The position numbers and the translations under genes were made by a program. Below are positions 16,239-24,545 of a DNA stretch of 33,145 nt, in pieces; position 1 is the stretch's first letter, and every line of letters begins with the position of its first letter. The DNA lies in contig CAYTEO010000030.1 in the NCBI GenBank assembly GCA_964436825.1, forward strand, positions 1 to 33,145. The letters are read 5' to 3'. The notes beneath the pieces were generated by a model. The model was not told the DNA's origin and did not search any database. It was given only the letters and a program-made list of their open reading frames with translations. This stretch comes from CAYTEO01 sp964436825 (GTDB lineage Bacteria; Krumholzibacteriota; Krumholzibacteriia; LZORAL124-64-63).

Positions 16239-17099
16239 TCAGGTTCCTCTCGAGGCGACGGCCACCTCGATGGGGCGGCCGGGGGGACAGACGGCGTGAC
16301 GGACGCAGAGCTCGTGGAAGCGCCTGAGACCGGCCAGCTCCCGCTCCCCCAGGACGTAGCGCAGGTGGTCCCGGAGGTAGGCGGCGATGGCCGCGGCGGA
16401 GATCTCGCCGCCCGGACCGGCCATCCCCTCGGCGGCCGCCTGTCGCGCCAGGTCGTCCAGGCGGCGCAGCCCCTCGTCGCGGGCCCGGACGAGCAGGTCC
16501 ACCAGCTCGCTTCTGCGTGCCGGCGTGGCGTCGGCCGCGAAGGGGCGGCCCAGGGCCCAGACGGCGAAGACGAACGGCAGGCCGGTCATCTCGCGCCAGA
16601 CCTCGGCCAGGTCGACGACGTGGACGCCGTCACCGCCGCCGCCGCACAGCCGGGCCTCGGCGGAGAAGCAGCGGTCGCCGATGACCAGGGCGGCGTCGAC
16701 GTCGTCGAGCAGCCGGGCCGGATCGGGGGTGAAGACCTTGAAGTCCGGCTGGACGTCGTAGAGCTCCGCGAACAGGATCCGCAGCAGGGCCACCGACGTG
16801 CGGCTGCCGCGGTCCACCGCCACGTGGCGGATCTCCGTGGGCGGGACGCGGGAGAAGAGCTTGACGCTGGCCGCCGGACCGTCGGCGGCGATGGCGACGC
16901 CGGGCACGACGGCGGCCCCGGCACCGCGGAAGTATTCCACCACCGGGATGATCGCCGCGTCGGCCCGTCCGGCGTGGAGCAGCTCCGGCAGACGGCTCGG
17001 CAGGTCGTGCAGCAGTTCCACACGACCGTCGTCACGCGGCAGCCGGGCCGTCAGGGGCCGGGCGTTCAGGAAGGAGACGGCAGCGATCCGGTAGGTCAT
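16239..17099 (-). CDS. mqnA: Chorismate dehydratase of the futalosine pathway
   Basis: MqnA dehydrates chorismate to 3-enolpyruvyl-benzoate, the first committed step of futalosine-dependent menaquinone synthesis. It has 286 residues and a periplasmic-binding-protein-like fold. Family marks are VSFLNARPL at 8-16, DLPSRLPELL, ADAAIIPVVEYF, the VAVDRGSRTSVALLRIL segment (92-109), ALVIGDRCF and EVWREMTGLPFVFAVWA. It starts 28 bp after the stop of the preceding glycosyltransferase gene on the same strand and is followed by mqnC after one base, suggesting one transcript. Confidence 0.92.
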   Translation of the reverse strand: MTYRIAAVSFLNARPLTARLPRDDGRVELLHDLPSRLPELLHAGRADAAIIPVVEYFRGAGAAVVPGVAIAADGPAASVKLFSRVPPTEIRHVAVDRGSRTSVALLRILFAELYDVQPDFKVFTPDPARLLDDVDAALVIGDRCFSAEARLCGGGGDGVHVVDLAEVWREMTGLPFVFAVWALGRPFAADATPARRSELVDLLVRARDEGLRRLDDLARQAAAEGMAGPGGEISAAAIAAYLRDHLRYVLGERELAGLRRFHELCVRHAVCPPGRPIEVAVASRGT

Positions 17100-17127
17100 G
17101 ACTCCTCCAGCGGCGGTCGGCGACGGC

Positions 17128-18315
17128 TCACTCCCCCGCCATGATCCGATGATAGAGCGATCCCAGGTCGGCGGCGACCCGGTCGAAGGAATAGTCCCGC
17201 CGGACCAGCTCGCGGGCGGCGTTCCCGAGACGCCGCCGCCGGTCCGGATCGGTGGCCAGGGCGGCGATCGCCCTGGCCAGGGCCGGCGGGTCGTCGGGCG
17301 GGACCAGCAGGCCGTGGACCCCGTCCTCGACGACGTCCTCGATCCCCTTGATCCGCGACCCCACCACCGGCAGGCCGCAGGCCATCGCCTCCAGCAGAAC
17401 CAGGGGCAACCCCTCCCAGAGCGACGGCAGGACGAACAGGTCGGCGGCCTGCATCAGGTCGGTCAGGTCGCCGACGTTGCCGGGGAACTCCAGGGCCTCG
17501 GCCACGCCCAGCCGGGCCGCGTGGTGCTGGTGCCGGGTCCGCAGCGGCCCCTCGCCGGCGACGACGCCGCGGCAGCGGGGCGCGCGTTCCAGGACCAGGG
17601 GGAAGGCCTCCACCAGCGCCCGGAAGTTCTTCTGTTCCGAGTGGCGACCGGCCGCCAGGACCAGGATGTCGTCCGGACCACAGCCGTAGCGCTCGCGCAA
17701 CTCCCGGCGCCGGACCGGGGGCAACGGGTCCGGCAGGGGAACCCCGTTGGGAACGACGACCAGCCGGGTGACATCGTCCTCCCGCATCCCCACCTCCTGC
17801 AGCAGCGAGACCGCCACGTCGCGGGAGACCGCGACGACGGCGTCACAGCGGCGCAGGATCCAGCGGTACGCCATCCGCCGGAAACGCCGGCGCAGGGGAT
17901 GATCGGCGTCGCCGTAGTCGAACTCGCGGTTGTTGTGGACCGTCGCCACGACGCGGGTCCTGTGCCGCAGCGCCATCAGCAGTCCCCAGAAGTTGGCACC
18001 GGGCAGATGGGTCTGCAGGACCTGGACCCCGTCGTCGGCCAGCTGCCGCGCCAGCAGGTCGTGGCCCTGCCTGATGGAGCGGACGAAGGCCGGGAACCGC
18101 CCGATCGGCGCTCGCCGGTAGTGGAAGTAGCGGACGCGGACGCCGGGAGTGATCCGCTCGCTCAGCGGGCCGGGCCCCTCCAGCACGTAGAGGAGGGACC
18201 GGTCGCCGGCGGCGGCGCGGGCGTTGGCGATCTGGACGGCGAGGTTCTCGGCGCCACCCATCGCCAACGTCTCGACGAGCTGGGCGACGATCGGGGGTGC
18301 GGGGTCGCGGTCCAT
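17128..18315 (-). CDS. GT4-family glycosyltransferase
   Basis: A 395-residue GT-B glycosyltransferase. The N-terminal domain shows ETLAMGGAENLAVQIA (15-30), a typical glycan-assembly GT4 loop; the C-terminal domain has LAAGRHSEQKNF and E301/E309 in EGLPLVLLE (E-x7-E). A longer open frame continues upstream, but the ATG at 18315 overlaps the TGA of the AAA+/SPOR gene by one base (TGATG), a translational coupling arrangement that sets the start. It is probably the second gene of the minus-strand operon ending with mqnA and mqnC. Sugar donor unknown. Confidence 0.88.
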   Translation of the reverse strand: MDRDPAPPIVAQLVETLAMGGAENLAVQIANARAAAGDRSLLYVLEGPGPLSERITPGVRVRYFHYRRAPIGRFPAFVRSIRQGHDLLARQLADDGVQVLQTHLPGANFWGLLMALRHRTRVVATVHNNREFDYGDADHPLRRRFRRMAYRWILRRCDAVVAVSRDVAVSLLQEVGMREDDVTRLVVVPNGVPLPDPLPPVRRRELRERYGCGPDDILVLAAGRHSEQKNFRALVEAFPLVLERAPRCRGVVAGEGPLRTRHQHHAARLGVAEALEFPGNVGDLTDLMQAADLFVLPSLWEGLPLVLLEAMACGLPVVGSRIKGIEDVVEDGVHGLLVPPDDPPALARAIAALATDPDRRRRLGNAARELVRRDYSFDRVAADLGSLYHRIMAGE

Positions 18316-20000
18316 CAGCGGATCCTGAACACGAGCATCTCGTCCCGGACGCCGCCGTCCCGCATGACGGCCTCGGCGCGGCGGGCGGCCTCGGTATCCT
18401 CCCACGGCCCCACCATGACGCGATACCAGGTCGTCCCGTCCAGCTCCTTGCGCATCAGCAGGACCGGCAGGTGGAGCTTCTCCAGCCTGGAGGAGAAGCG
18501 GTGAGCGCGCGCCAGGTCCCGGAAGGAACCGGCGTGGATGTAGAGTCCGGGGGGAATGGTGGCCGGAACAGCCCCGGAGGTCGTGGTCGTGTCCGCCGGA
18601 CCCGGCGCGGGGGGAAGCGCCTCCGCCTCCGCAGCCGGGGCCGTGGAGACGGTATCGTCCAGCGCGGCGAGGTCGGTACCGGGCGCCGGCAAGCCGCTGC
18701 TGTCGGCCGGGGACGGTACCTGCCAGGTTCCGGCCGGGGCCACCGTCGCCGCTGTCGCGGTGTCCGCTTCCGCGGGGGACGACCGGTCCGCGACCTGCGT
18801 GTCGACGACCGCCGCGACGTGCGTATCGACAGCCGCGGGAACGCCGGCGTCGGGTCGCTGGAGCAGGGGGAGCCAGCTCCCCCGGGTGAGCAGCAGGATC
18901 ACGATCACCAGGATGCCCGCACCACCGGCCAGGAGCGACCTGCGCCGGGAGGGCGGCCGGCGGGTTGCCATGGGCGGGGGAGTCGAGGCCGCCGCAAATC
19001 CCTCCGACGTCGCGGTGTCCCCGGCCATTCCGGCCGCGGGACGGGCAGGCGCTGCAGCCTCGGCCGGGGGTTCGGGCTCGCCCTCGACCTCCGGGCCGCT
19101 CGCCGCCGCGGAACCGCCTTCCGGACCTGCCGGCGACGGCGGCTGCACATTCTCCGCGGCCGCGGCCGCGATCTCGGCCACGCGCCGCTGCTGCGGCGAG
19201 GTGCGGGGCAGGTCGTCGGGAGACTCCACGTGGGACGGCTGGACCATCTCGGCCCCGTCGACGTAGGCCGCCAGCAGGGCCCGGTCGGCGAGGATGTTGA
19301 CCAGGCGCGGCACGCCGCCCGAGTGCTCGGCGATGAGGTCGATGGCCCGGCCGGTGAAGACCTCCCGGTCGCAACCGGCCACCCTGCAGCGATGGCGGAT
19401 GTACTCGGCGACCTCGCGCCGGTCCAGGGGAGCGAGGTGGTAGTGGACCCTGATCCGCTGCCGGAGCTGGACGAGATCGGGACTGTCGAGCTTCGTCAGC
19501 AACCCCGGCTGCCCGGAAAGAACGACCTGGATGACCTGCTCGTCGGCGGGGCCCAGGTTGCAGAGCAGGCGGACCCCCTCCAGGGTCTCCTGGGAGAGGT
19601 TCTGCGCCTCGTCGATGATCAGCAGGATGCGCCGTCCCTCGGCCGTGGCCTCCAGGACGACCCGCTTGAGGGCCAGCAGCAGGTCGGCACGGTCCGCTCC
19701 CTCGGGGGTCTCGGCCCCCAGCTCTCCCAGCAGGAGCTTGAGGACCTCGTGGTAGTCGATCTGGGTGACGTTGACCAGGGCGACCCGGTAGGTCCCCGAG
19801 AGGTGGGTCATCAGGTTGTTGAGCGCCAGGGTCTTGCCGGCCCCGGTCTCGCCCGTGATGAGGATGAAGTCCTCCCCGCCCTCCAGGCCGTAGATCAGGT
19901 GGGCCATGGTCTCCTCGAACGCCTGCGACGAGTAGAGGAAGCGCAGGCTGGGAGCCAGGCTGAACGGCGCGGTGTAGAATCCGAAGTGCTGCTGGTACAT
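18315..20000 (-). CDS. ExeA-like AAA+ ATPase fused to a periplasmic SPOR domain
   Basis: A 561-residue inner-membrane protein. The cytoplasmic AAA+ part (1-260) begins MYQQHFGFYTAPFSL, as in ExeA/MshM-type ATPases, with Walker A GETGAGKT (50-57) and Walker B ILLIIDEAQ (125-133). A long Pro/Ala/Glu-rich linker leads to one transmembrane helix (about 355-372), a low-complexity periplasmic spacer and a C-terminal SPOR domain (about 485-560; PGLYIHAGSF, WYRVMVGPW) that in known cases binds glycan strands of peptidoglycan lacking stem peptides. The architecture resembles DamX-type and secretion-associated ATPases that act at the septum or cell wall. The ATG at 20000 has GAGGA upstream. A short inverted repeat (20039-20056) lies in the presumed leader. 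It is the first gene of the run leading to the glycosyltransferase and mqnA-mqnC. Confidence 0.88.
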   Translation of the reverse strand: MYQQHFGFYTAPFSLAPSLRFLYSSQAFEETMAHLIYGLEGGEDFILITGETGAGKTLALNNLMTHLSGTYRVALVNVTQIDYHEVLKLLLGELGAETPEGADRADLLLALKRVVLEATAEGRRILLIIDEAQNLSQETLEGVRLLCNLGPADEQVIQVVLSGQPGLLTKLDSPDLVQLRQRIRVHYHLAPLDRREVAEYIRHRCRVAGCDREVFTGRAIDLIAEHSGGVPRLVNILADRALLAAYVDGAEMVQPSHVESPDDLPRTSPQQRRVAEIAAAAAENVQPPSPAGPEGGSAAASGPEVEGEPEPPAEAAAPARPAAGMAGDTATSEGFAAASTPPPMATRRPPSRRRSLLAGGAGILVIVILLLTRGSWLPLLQRPDAGVPAAVDTHVAAVVDTQVADRSSPAEADTATAATVAPAGTWQVPSPADSSGLPAPGTDLAALDDTVSTAPAAEAEALPPAPGPADTTTTSGAVPATIPPGLYIHAGSFRDLARAHRFSSRLEKLHLPVLLMRKELDGTTWYRVMVGPWEDTEAARRAEAVMRDGGVRDEMLVFRIR

Positions 20001-20038
20001 CGGTTCCTCGGCACGAGCGGGTACGTCGACAGCCGGTC

Positions 20039-20154
20039 CCGGTCGTTTCCGACCGGACCGGTCCGATCCCCGATCGCTCCAGAAGGTATCCGAGGCGCCG
20101 AGGAAGGGCAAATATTGTCTGCGCCGCCGCAGGCTGCTCCGGGTTGCCAACCCG
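20039..20154. repeat. Cluster of short palindromes in a divergent promoter region
   Basis: Three perfect inverted repeats lie in the 225-bp gap between divergent genes: CCGGTCG-TTTC-CGACCGG (20039-20056), the 12-mer CGGACCGGTCCG (20054-20065) and CGGGTT-GCC-AACCCG (20140-20154). They could be operator sites or leader hairpins. High GC content makes short palindromes common, so each alone is weak. Confidence 0.4.
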
Positions 20155-20225
20155 CGGCAGAGGTGAGAGATTGGCGTTGCCGGTCTCCGTACCGCGGAGG
20201 GAGGGGACCGGCGGGAAGGAACGGC

Positions 20226-21212
20226 ATGACCAGATCGACCCTGACCACCGCCCTCGTGTCCCTGTTGCTGGTCGGCTGGGTCCAGGCGGCCCCGTTCGGC
20301 ATCCCGCGCATCGGCGATCGCACCGCCGTGCCCGCGCTCGTTTCCCCGGCGGGCGACCCCGACTGCGACGCCGCCGTCCCGGTGACCGTCGCGCTGGGGG
20401 ACAGCCTGATCCTGGCGGGGGACACGACCGGCGGCCCGACCGCCGTCGACGCGTATGGCTGCGTCGGCTGGGAGGAGACCGGTCCCGAGACCGTCTACGC
20501 CGTCACCGCCGACGAGGACCTGCTGCTCCACGTCCGGCTGACGTCCGCGGTCGACCTGGACCTCTTCCTCCTGTCGGCCTGCAGCGCCGACTCCTGCGTC
20601 GCCTACAACTCGGGCGAGTTCATGGTACCGCTGGCGGCGCGCCCGGAGCCGTGGTACCTGGTCGTCGACGGCTACCGGGGCGCCGCCGGGGCCTACACAC
20701 TGGAACTGGCCGCCTACGCCCCCGCCTCCCCCCCGGCGGCCGTCTGCGACACGACGACCGTCCAGACGTGCGGCGAGCAGCCCGTGTCCTTCATTGGCAA
20801 CCTGCTGGACCGTCCCAACCTGGTCGTCTGGGCTCCCTGTGCCACGTACCTCGCCTGGGGCGGGGAGCAATGGTTCGCCGTCTCCCTGCCGGACAGCGCC
20901 GAGTTGACGGTCGATCTCACCGGCCAGCCGTTCGACGGCTCCCTCTGGCTGTTCGACGACTGCGGCGCCGGCGCCGCCTGCGTGGCCCACGCCGACGCCT
21001 GGCTGGCCGGCGAGCCGGAGAGTCTCGTCTGGCGGAACCTCACCGGCCACAGGCAGACGGTCTACGTGGCCGTCGACGCCTGGCAACCGATCCTCGGCAG
21101 CGAGGGAGACACCGAACTGGACGGGACCTTCCGGGTGGAGATCTCCTGCACCGGCGGGAGCGTGGCGGCCGCGCGGACCGGGTGGGGAGCGTTGAAGGCG
21201 CGTTTCCGCTGA
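20226..21212 (+). CDS. Secreted cysteine-rich protein with two PPC-like beta domains
   Basis: A 328-residue exported protein. The signal peptide is about 1-21 (LLLVGWVQA). The rest reads as two similar beta-sandwich units (about 44-175 and 180-315). Each has a YLVVDGY- or VYVAVDAW-type strand and the VDLDLFLLSAC / FDGSLWLFDDC pattern typical of bacterial pre-peptidase C-terminal domains. Ten cysteines occur, largely in pairs, suggesting disulfides outside the cytoplasm. There is no catalytic motif and no C-terminal sorting tail. PPC domains normally accompany a secreted peptidase; here they stand alone. The ATG has GGAAGGA upstream. Function unknown. Confidence 0.75.
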   Translation: MTRSTLTTALVSLLLVGWVQAAPFGIPRIGDRTAVPALVSPAGDPDCDAAVPVTVALGDSLILAGDTTGGPTAVDAYGCVGWEETGPETVYAVTADEDLLLHVRLTSAVDLDLFLLSACSADSCVAYNSGEFMVPLAARPEPWYLVVDGYRGAAGAYTLELAAYAPASPPAAVCDTTTVQTCGEQPVSFIGNLLDRPNLVVWAPCATYLAWGGEQWFAVSLPDSAELTVDLTGQPFDGSLWLFDDCGAGAACVAHADAWLAGEPESLVWRNLTGHRQTVYVAVDAWQPILGSEGDTELDGTFRVEISCTGGSVAAARTGWGALKARFR

Positions 21213-21253
21213 ACCCGCCACCCGGGAACAGTGACCCGGATGACACGGCGGAC

Positions 21254-21283
21254 TTGATCTCTGGTGCCTCGGATCACTATGAT
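21254..21283 (+). promoter_or_regulatory. Promoter of the topoisomerase VI operon
   Basis: TTGATC (21254-21259, four of six), an 18-nt spacer and TATGAT (21278-21283, five of six) form a good sigma-70-like promoter with a predicted start near 21290, about 50 nt before the top6B ATG. Confidence 0.55.
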
Positions 21284-21285
21284 CC
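21271..21285. promoter_or_regulatory. Palindrome over the -10 of the topoisomerase VI promoter
   Basis: GGATCA-CTA-TGATCC is a perfect 6+3+6 inverted repeat covering the -10 element. A repressor bound here would block polymerase. No cognate regulator gene is visible in the window, so operator function is inference. Confidence 0.4.
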
Positions 21286-21340
21286 AGGTTCCCAGCAGGA
21301 TCAGTCCAGGTGACATCACCGGCCGAGAGGATGGAGCCCC

Positions 21341-23011
21341 ATGCCAGCAGCCGCCCGAACCCGAGCGCGCGCCACCGCCCAGTCGCTGGCCAGCAAGCAG
21401 CGCGAGATCTCCATCAGCGAGTTCTTCACCAAGAACCGCCACCTGCTGGGATTCGACTCGCCGGCCAAGGCCCTGCTGACGACGATCAAGGAGGCCGTCG
21501 ACAACTCCCTGGATGCCTGCGAGGAGGCGGGCGTGCTGCCGGAGATCCTGGTCGAGATCGTCCCCGCCGCCCCCCGCAACGGCAACGGCGAGAAGGAGCT
21601 GTCGCTGGAGCCGGAGACGCCGGCCGGCAACGGCAGGGGCCGCAGGGGCGCCACCGCCCCCGCCCGCGAGGAGCGCTACCGCGTCATCGTGGAGGACAAC
21701 GGCCCCGGCATCGTCCGCGCCCAGGTACCGCGCATCTTCGGCAAGCTGCTCTACGGATCCAAGTTCCACAGCCTCAAGCAGAGCCGCGGGCAGCAGGGGA
21801 TCGGCATCTCCGCCGCCGGCATGTACGGCCAGCTGACCACCGGCCGGCCCGTGGTCATCATCAGCCGCACCGGCCCGCACCAGCAGGCCCACCGCTTCGA
21901 GCTGATGCTCGACACCAAGAAGAACGAGCCGGTCGTCCAGAGGGACGAGGCGATCGAGTGGGACAAGGAGCACGGGACGCGGGTGGAGATCGAGCTGACC
22001 GGCTCCTACAAGCGGGGACACCACTCCGTCGACACCTACCTGCAGCAGACCGTCGTCGCCAACCCCCACGTGCGGCTGGAGTACCGCACGCCGAAGGGCG
22101 AGCGGCTCGTCTATCCGCGGGCCGCCGAGGCGCTGCCGGCACCCGCCACCGAGATCCAGCCCCACCCCTACGGGGTCGAGCTGGGGCTGCTGATGCGGAT
22201 GCTCAAGGAGACCAAGCAGCGCAACCTGAACGGGTTCCTGCGCCACGAGTTCTGCCGGGTCGGCCCCAAGACGGCCCAGACGATCCTGGAGAACGCGCAG
22301 CTGCCGCCGCGCAAGTCGCCCCGGCACATGGACCGGGACGACGTCCAGGCCCTGCTGGACGGGATCGCGGCGACCCGCATCCCCAACCCGCCCACCGACT
22401 GCCTGTCGCCCATCGGCTCGGAGCTGATCCTGGCCGGGCTGCAGCAGGGCTACGAGGCGGAATTCTACACGGCCGTCACCCGCCCCCCCGCGGTCTACCG
22501 GGGCAACCCGTTCCAGATCGAGGTCGGCCTGGCCTACGGCGGCAAGCTGCCCGCGGACGAGCTGGCCCAGCTGCTGCGGTTCGCCAACCGGGTGCCGCTG
22601 CTCTACCAGGCGTCGGCCTGCGCCATCCACAAGGCGGTCCTGACGAACAACTGGCGCAGCTACGGACTGCAGCAGTCGCGGGGCGCGCTGCCGACCGGAC
22701 CGCTGGTCATCCTGGTCCACATGGCCTCGGTCTGGGTCCCGTTCACCTCCGAGAGCAAGGAGGCGGTGGCCCACTATCCCGAGATCGTCAAGGAGATCAA
22801 GCTGGCCCTGCAGGAGGCGGGCCGGCAGCTCCATCGTTTCATCCGGCGCCGCGTGCGCGAGCGCGAGGCGCTGAAGAAGAAGAGCTACATCCAGAAGTAC
22901 ATCCCGCACATCGGAGACGCGCTGCGGGACATCCTCTCCCTGTCCGAGCAGCAGCGGGAGGAGATCGTCGCCACCCTGACCGACACCCTCGAGCGCAGTC
23001 GCAAGATGTGA
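21341..23011 (+). CDS. top6B: DNA topoisomerase VI subunit B
   Basis: ATPase subunit of the type IIB topoisomerase, 556 residues, which together with subunit A passes one duplex through another and relaxes supercoils. The GHKL ATPase shows N55 in KEAVDNSLDACEEAG, D119 and the glycines in VEDNGPGIV, and the lid GQQGIGISAAGMYGQ (150-164). A helix-two-turn-helix-like region (about 278-328) and the transducer domain follow, with switch lysine K473 in VPFTSESKEAVA. A Gly/Glu/Arg-rich insert of about 35 residues (75-110) interrupts the ATPase domain between VEIV and RYRVIVEDN and is absent from the archaeal proteins I know. Start: ATG at 21341, with an AGAGGA-like site upstream. It heads the operon; the A subunit is two genes downstream. 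Confidence 0.95.
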   Translation: MPAAARTRARATAQSLASKQREISISEFFTKNRHLLGFDSPAKALLTTIKEAVDNSLDACEEAGVLPEILVEIVPAAPRNGNGEKELSLEPETPAGNGRGRRGATAPAREERYRVIVEDNGPGIVRAQVPRIFGKLLYGSKFHSLKQSRGQQGIGISAAGMYGQLTTGRPVVIISRTGPHQQAHRFELMLDTKKNEPVVQRDEAIEWDKEHGTRVEIELTGSYKRGHHSVDTYLQQTVVANPHVRLEYRTPKGERLVYPRAAEALPAPATEIQPHPYGVELGLLMRMLKETKQRNLNGFLRHEFCRVGPKTAQTILENAQLPPRKSPRHMDRDDVQALLDGIAATRIPNPPTDCLSPIGSELILAGLQQGYEAEFYTAVTRPPAVYRGNPFQIEVGLAYGGKLPADELAQLLRFANRVPLLYQASACAIHKAVLTNNWRSYGLQQSRGALPTGPLVILVHMASVWVPFTSESKEAVAHYPEIVKEIKLALQEAGRQLHRFIRRRVREREALKKKSYIQKYIPHIGDALRDILSLSEQQREEIVATLTDTLERSRKM

Positions 23012-23033
23012 GCCCAGCAGGGAGGAAGACCGC

Positions 23034-24545
23034 GTGACTCCGGCATACGACAGCTACCTGCGCCACATGGCCCAGCTCCACGCCCTGAACCTGGCCCAGG
23101 GGCTGCTCTCCTGGGACCAGGAGACCCTCATGCCGCCCAAGGGGGTGGAGAGCCGCGCCCACACCCGGGCCGTTCTGAGCGGACTGGCCCACGACATGCT
23201 CGTCGACCCCGCCTTCGGCGAGCTGCTGGAGGGATTGGCCGGGCAGGAGCTGCCGCCCCACCAGGCCGTCAACATCCGGGAGACGCGGCGGGACCGCGAC
23301 CGCGCCGTCAAGATCCCCCGCGAGCTGGTCATGGAGATCAGCCGGGTCAGCAGCCTGGCCCAGAAGGCGTGGCAGCAGGCGCGCGAGCAGGACAGCTGGG
23401 CGACGTTCTCCCCCCTGCTGGCCGAGCTGGTCCACCTGCGGCGGCGCGAGGCCGAGGCCGTCGGCTATCGCGACGAGCCGTACGACGCGCTGCTGGAGGC
23501 CTACGAACCCCACACGCGCGTGGCGGACATCCTGCCCCTCCTGGAGGAGCTGCGCGACGGTCTGGTCCGCCTGGTGCGGGCCATCGGCGAGCGTCCCGCC
23601 CACGACGACGCCGTGCTCCATCGCCGCTATCCCCTGCCGGGACAGCGCGCCCTCTGCCGCCGCGTCCTGCAGGACATGGGCTTCGACTTCCAGGCGGGGC
23701 GGCTGGACGTCTCGACCCACCCGTTCACCTCGGACCTGGGACCGACCGACGTCCGGCTGACGACCCGCTACGACGAGCACGACCTGGGCAACTCGCTCTT
23801 CTCGACGATCCACGAGGGCGGTCACGGCCTCTACGAGCAGGGCCTGCCCGCCGAGCACGCCGGCACGCCGCTGGGCGAGTCGGTCAGCCTCGGGATCCAC
23901 GAGTCCCAGTCGCGCCTCTGGGAGAACCTCGTCGGCCGCAGCCGGCCGTTCATGGACTACCTGTTGCCGCTGCTGCGGGAGTACTTCCCCGGCGTCGTCG
24001 ACGGCGTCGACCCGGAGACCCTCTACCGGGCCTGCAACGTCGTCCGCCCCTCGCTGATCCGGACCGAGGCGGACGAGGTGACCTACAACCTCCACATCCT
24101 GCTGCGCCTGGAGCTGGAGCGGGAGCTGATGCGCGGCCAGATCGCCGTCGACGACCTGCCGGCCCTCTGGAACGACCGGATGCGGGAGTACCTGGGGATC
24201 GAGCCGACCTCCCTGCGCGAGGGGGTCCTGCAGGACATCCACTGGGCCTTCGGGCTGTTCGGCTACTTCCCGACCTACACCCTGGGCAACCTGTACGCCG
24301 CCCAGATCTACGCCGCCGCCCGCGCCGAGCTGGCCGACCTGGACGGGATGATCGCCCGGGGCGACCTGGTGCCGCTGCGCGAGTGGCTGCGCGAGAAGAT
24401 CCATCGCCGCGGTCGCGAGCTGCCGCCGCGGGAGCTGTGCCGCGCCGTCACCGGCCAGGACCTGGCCGTGGCTCCTTTCCTGGAGGCCCTGGCCGGGAAG
24501 TACGGCGCCCTGTACGACATCCCGACGGGAGAGATCCTTGCCTGA
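23034..24545 (+). CDS. M32 family carboxypeptidase (carboxypeptidase Taq type)
   Basis: A 503-residue metallocarboxypeptidase, the normal M32 length, which removes C-terminal residues from peptides in the cytoplasm. The active site has H260-E261-x2-H264 in STIHEGGHGLYEQG and the third ligand E290 in GIHESQSRLWEN. Other family marks are THPF (228-231), IRTEADEVTYNLH and GYFPTYTLGN. The GTG start at 23034 has GGAGGA 7 nt upstream, 22 bp after the top6B stop. The last 8 bases overlap the start of top6A, so the two are translationally coupled. No known functional connection to topoisomerase VI exists; the placement between the two subunit genes is striking. Confidence 0.93.
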   Translation: MTPAYDSYLRHMAQLHALNLAQGLLSWDQETLMPPKGVESRAHTRAVLSGLAHDMLVDPAFGELLEGLAGQELPPHQAVNIRETRRDRDRAVKIPRELVMEISRVSSLAQKAWQQAREQDSWATFSPLLAELVHLRRREAEAVGYRDEPYDALLEAYEPHTRVADILPLLEELRDGLVRLVRAIGERPAHDDAVLHRRYPLPGQRALCRRVLQDMGFDFQAGRLDVSTHPFTSDLGPTDVRLTTRYDEHDLGNSLFSTIHEGGHGLYEQGLPAEHAGTPLGESVSLGIHESQSRLWENLVGRSRPFMDYLLPLLREYFPGVVDGVDPETLYRACNVVRPSLIRTEADEVTYNLHILLRLELERELMRGQIAVDDLPALWNDRMREYLGIEPTSLREGVLQDIHWAFGLFGYFPTYTLGNLYAAQIYAAARAELADLDGMIARGDLVPLREWLREKIHRRGRELPPRELCRAVTGQDLAVAPFLEALAGKYGALYDIPTGEILA

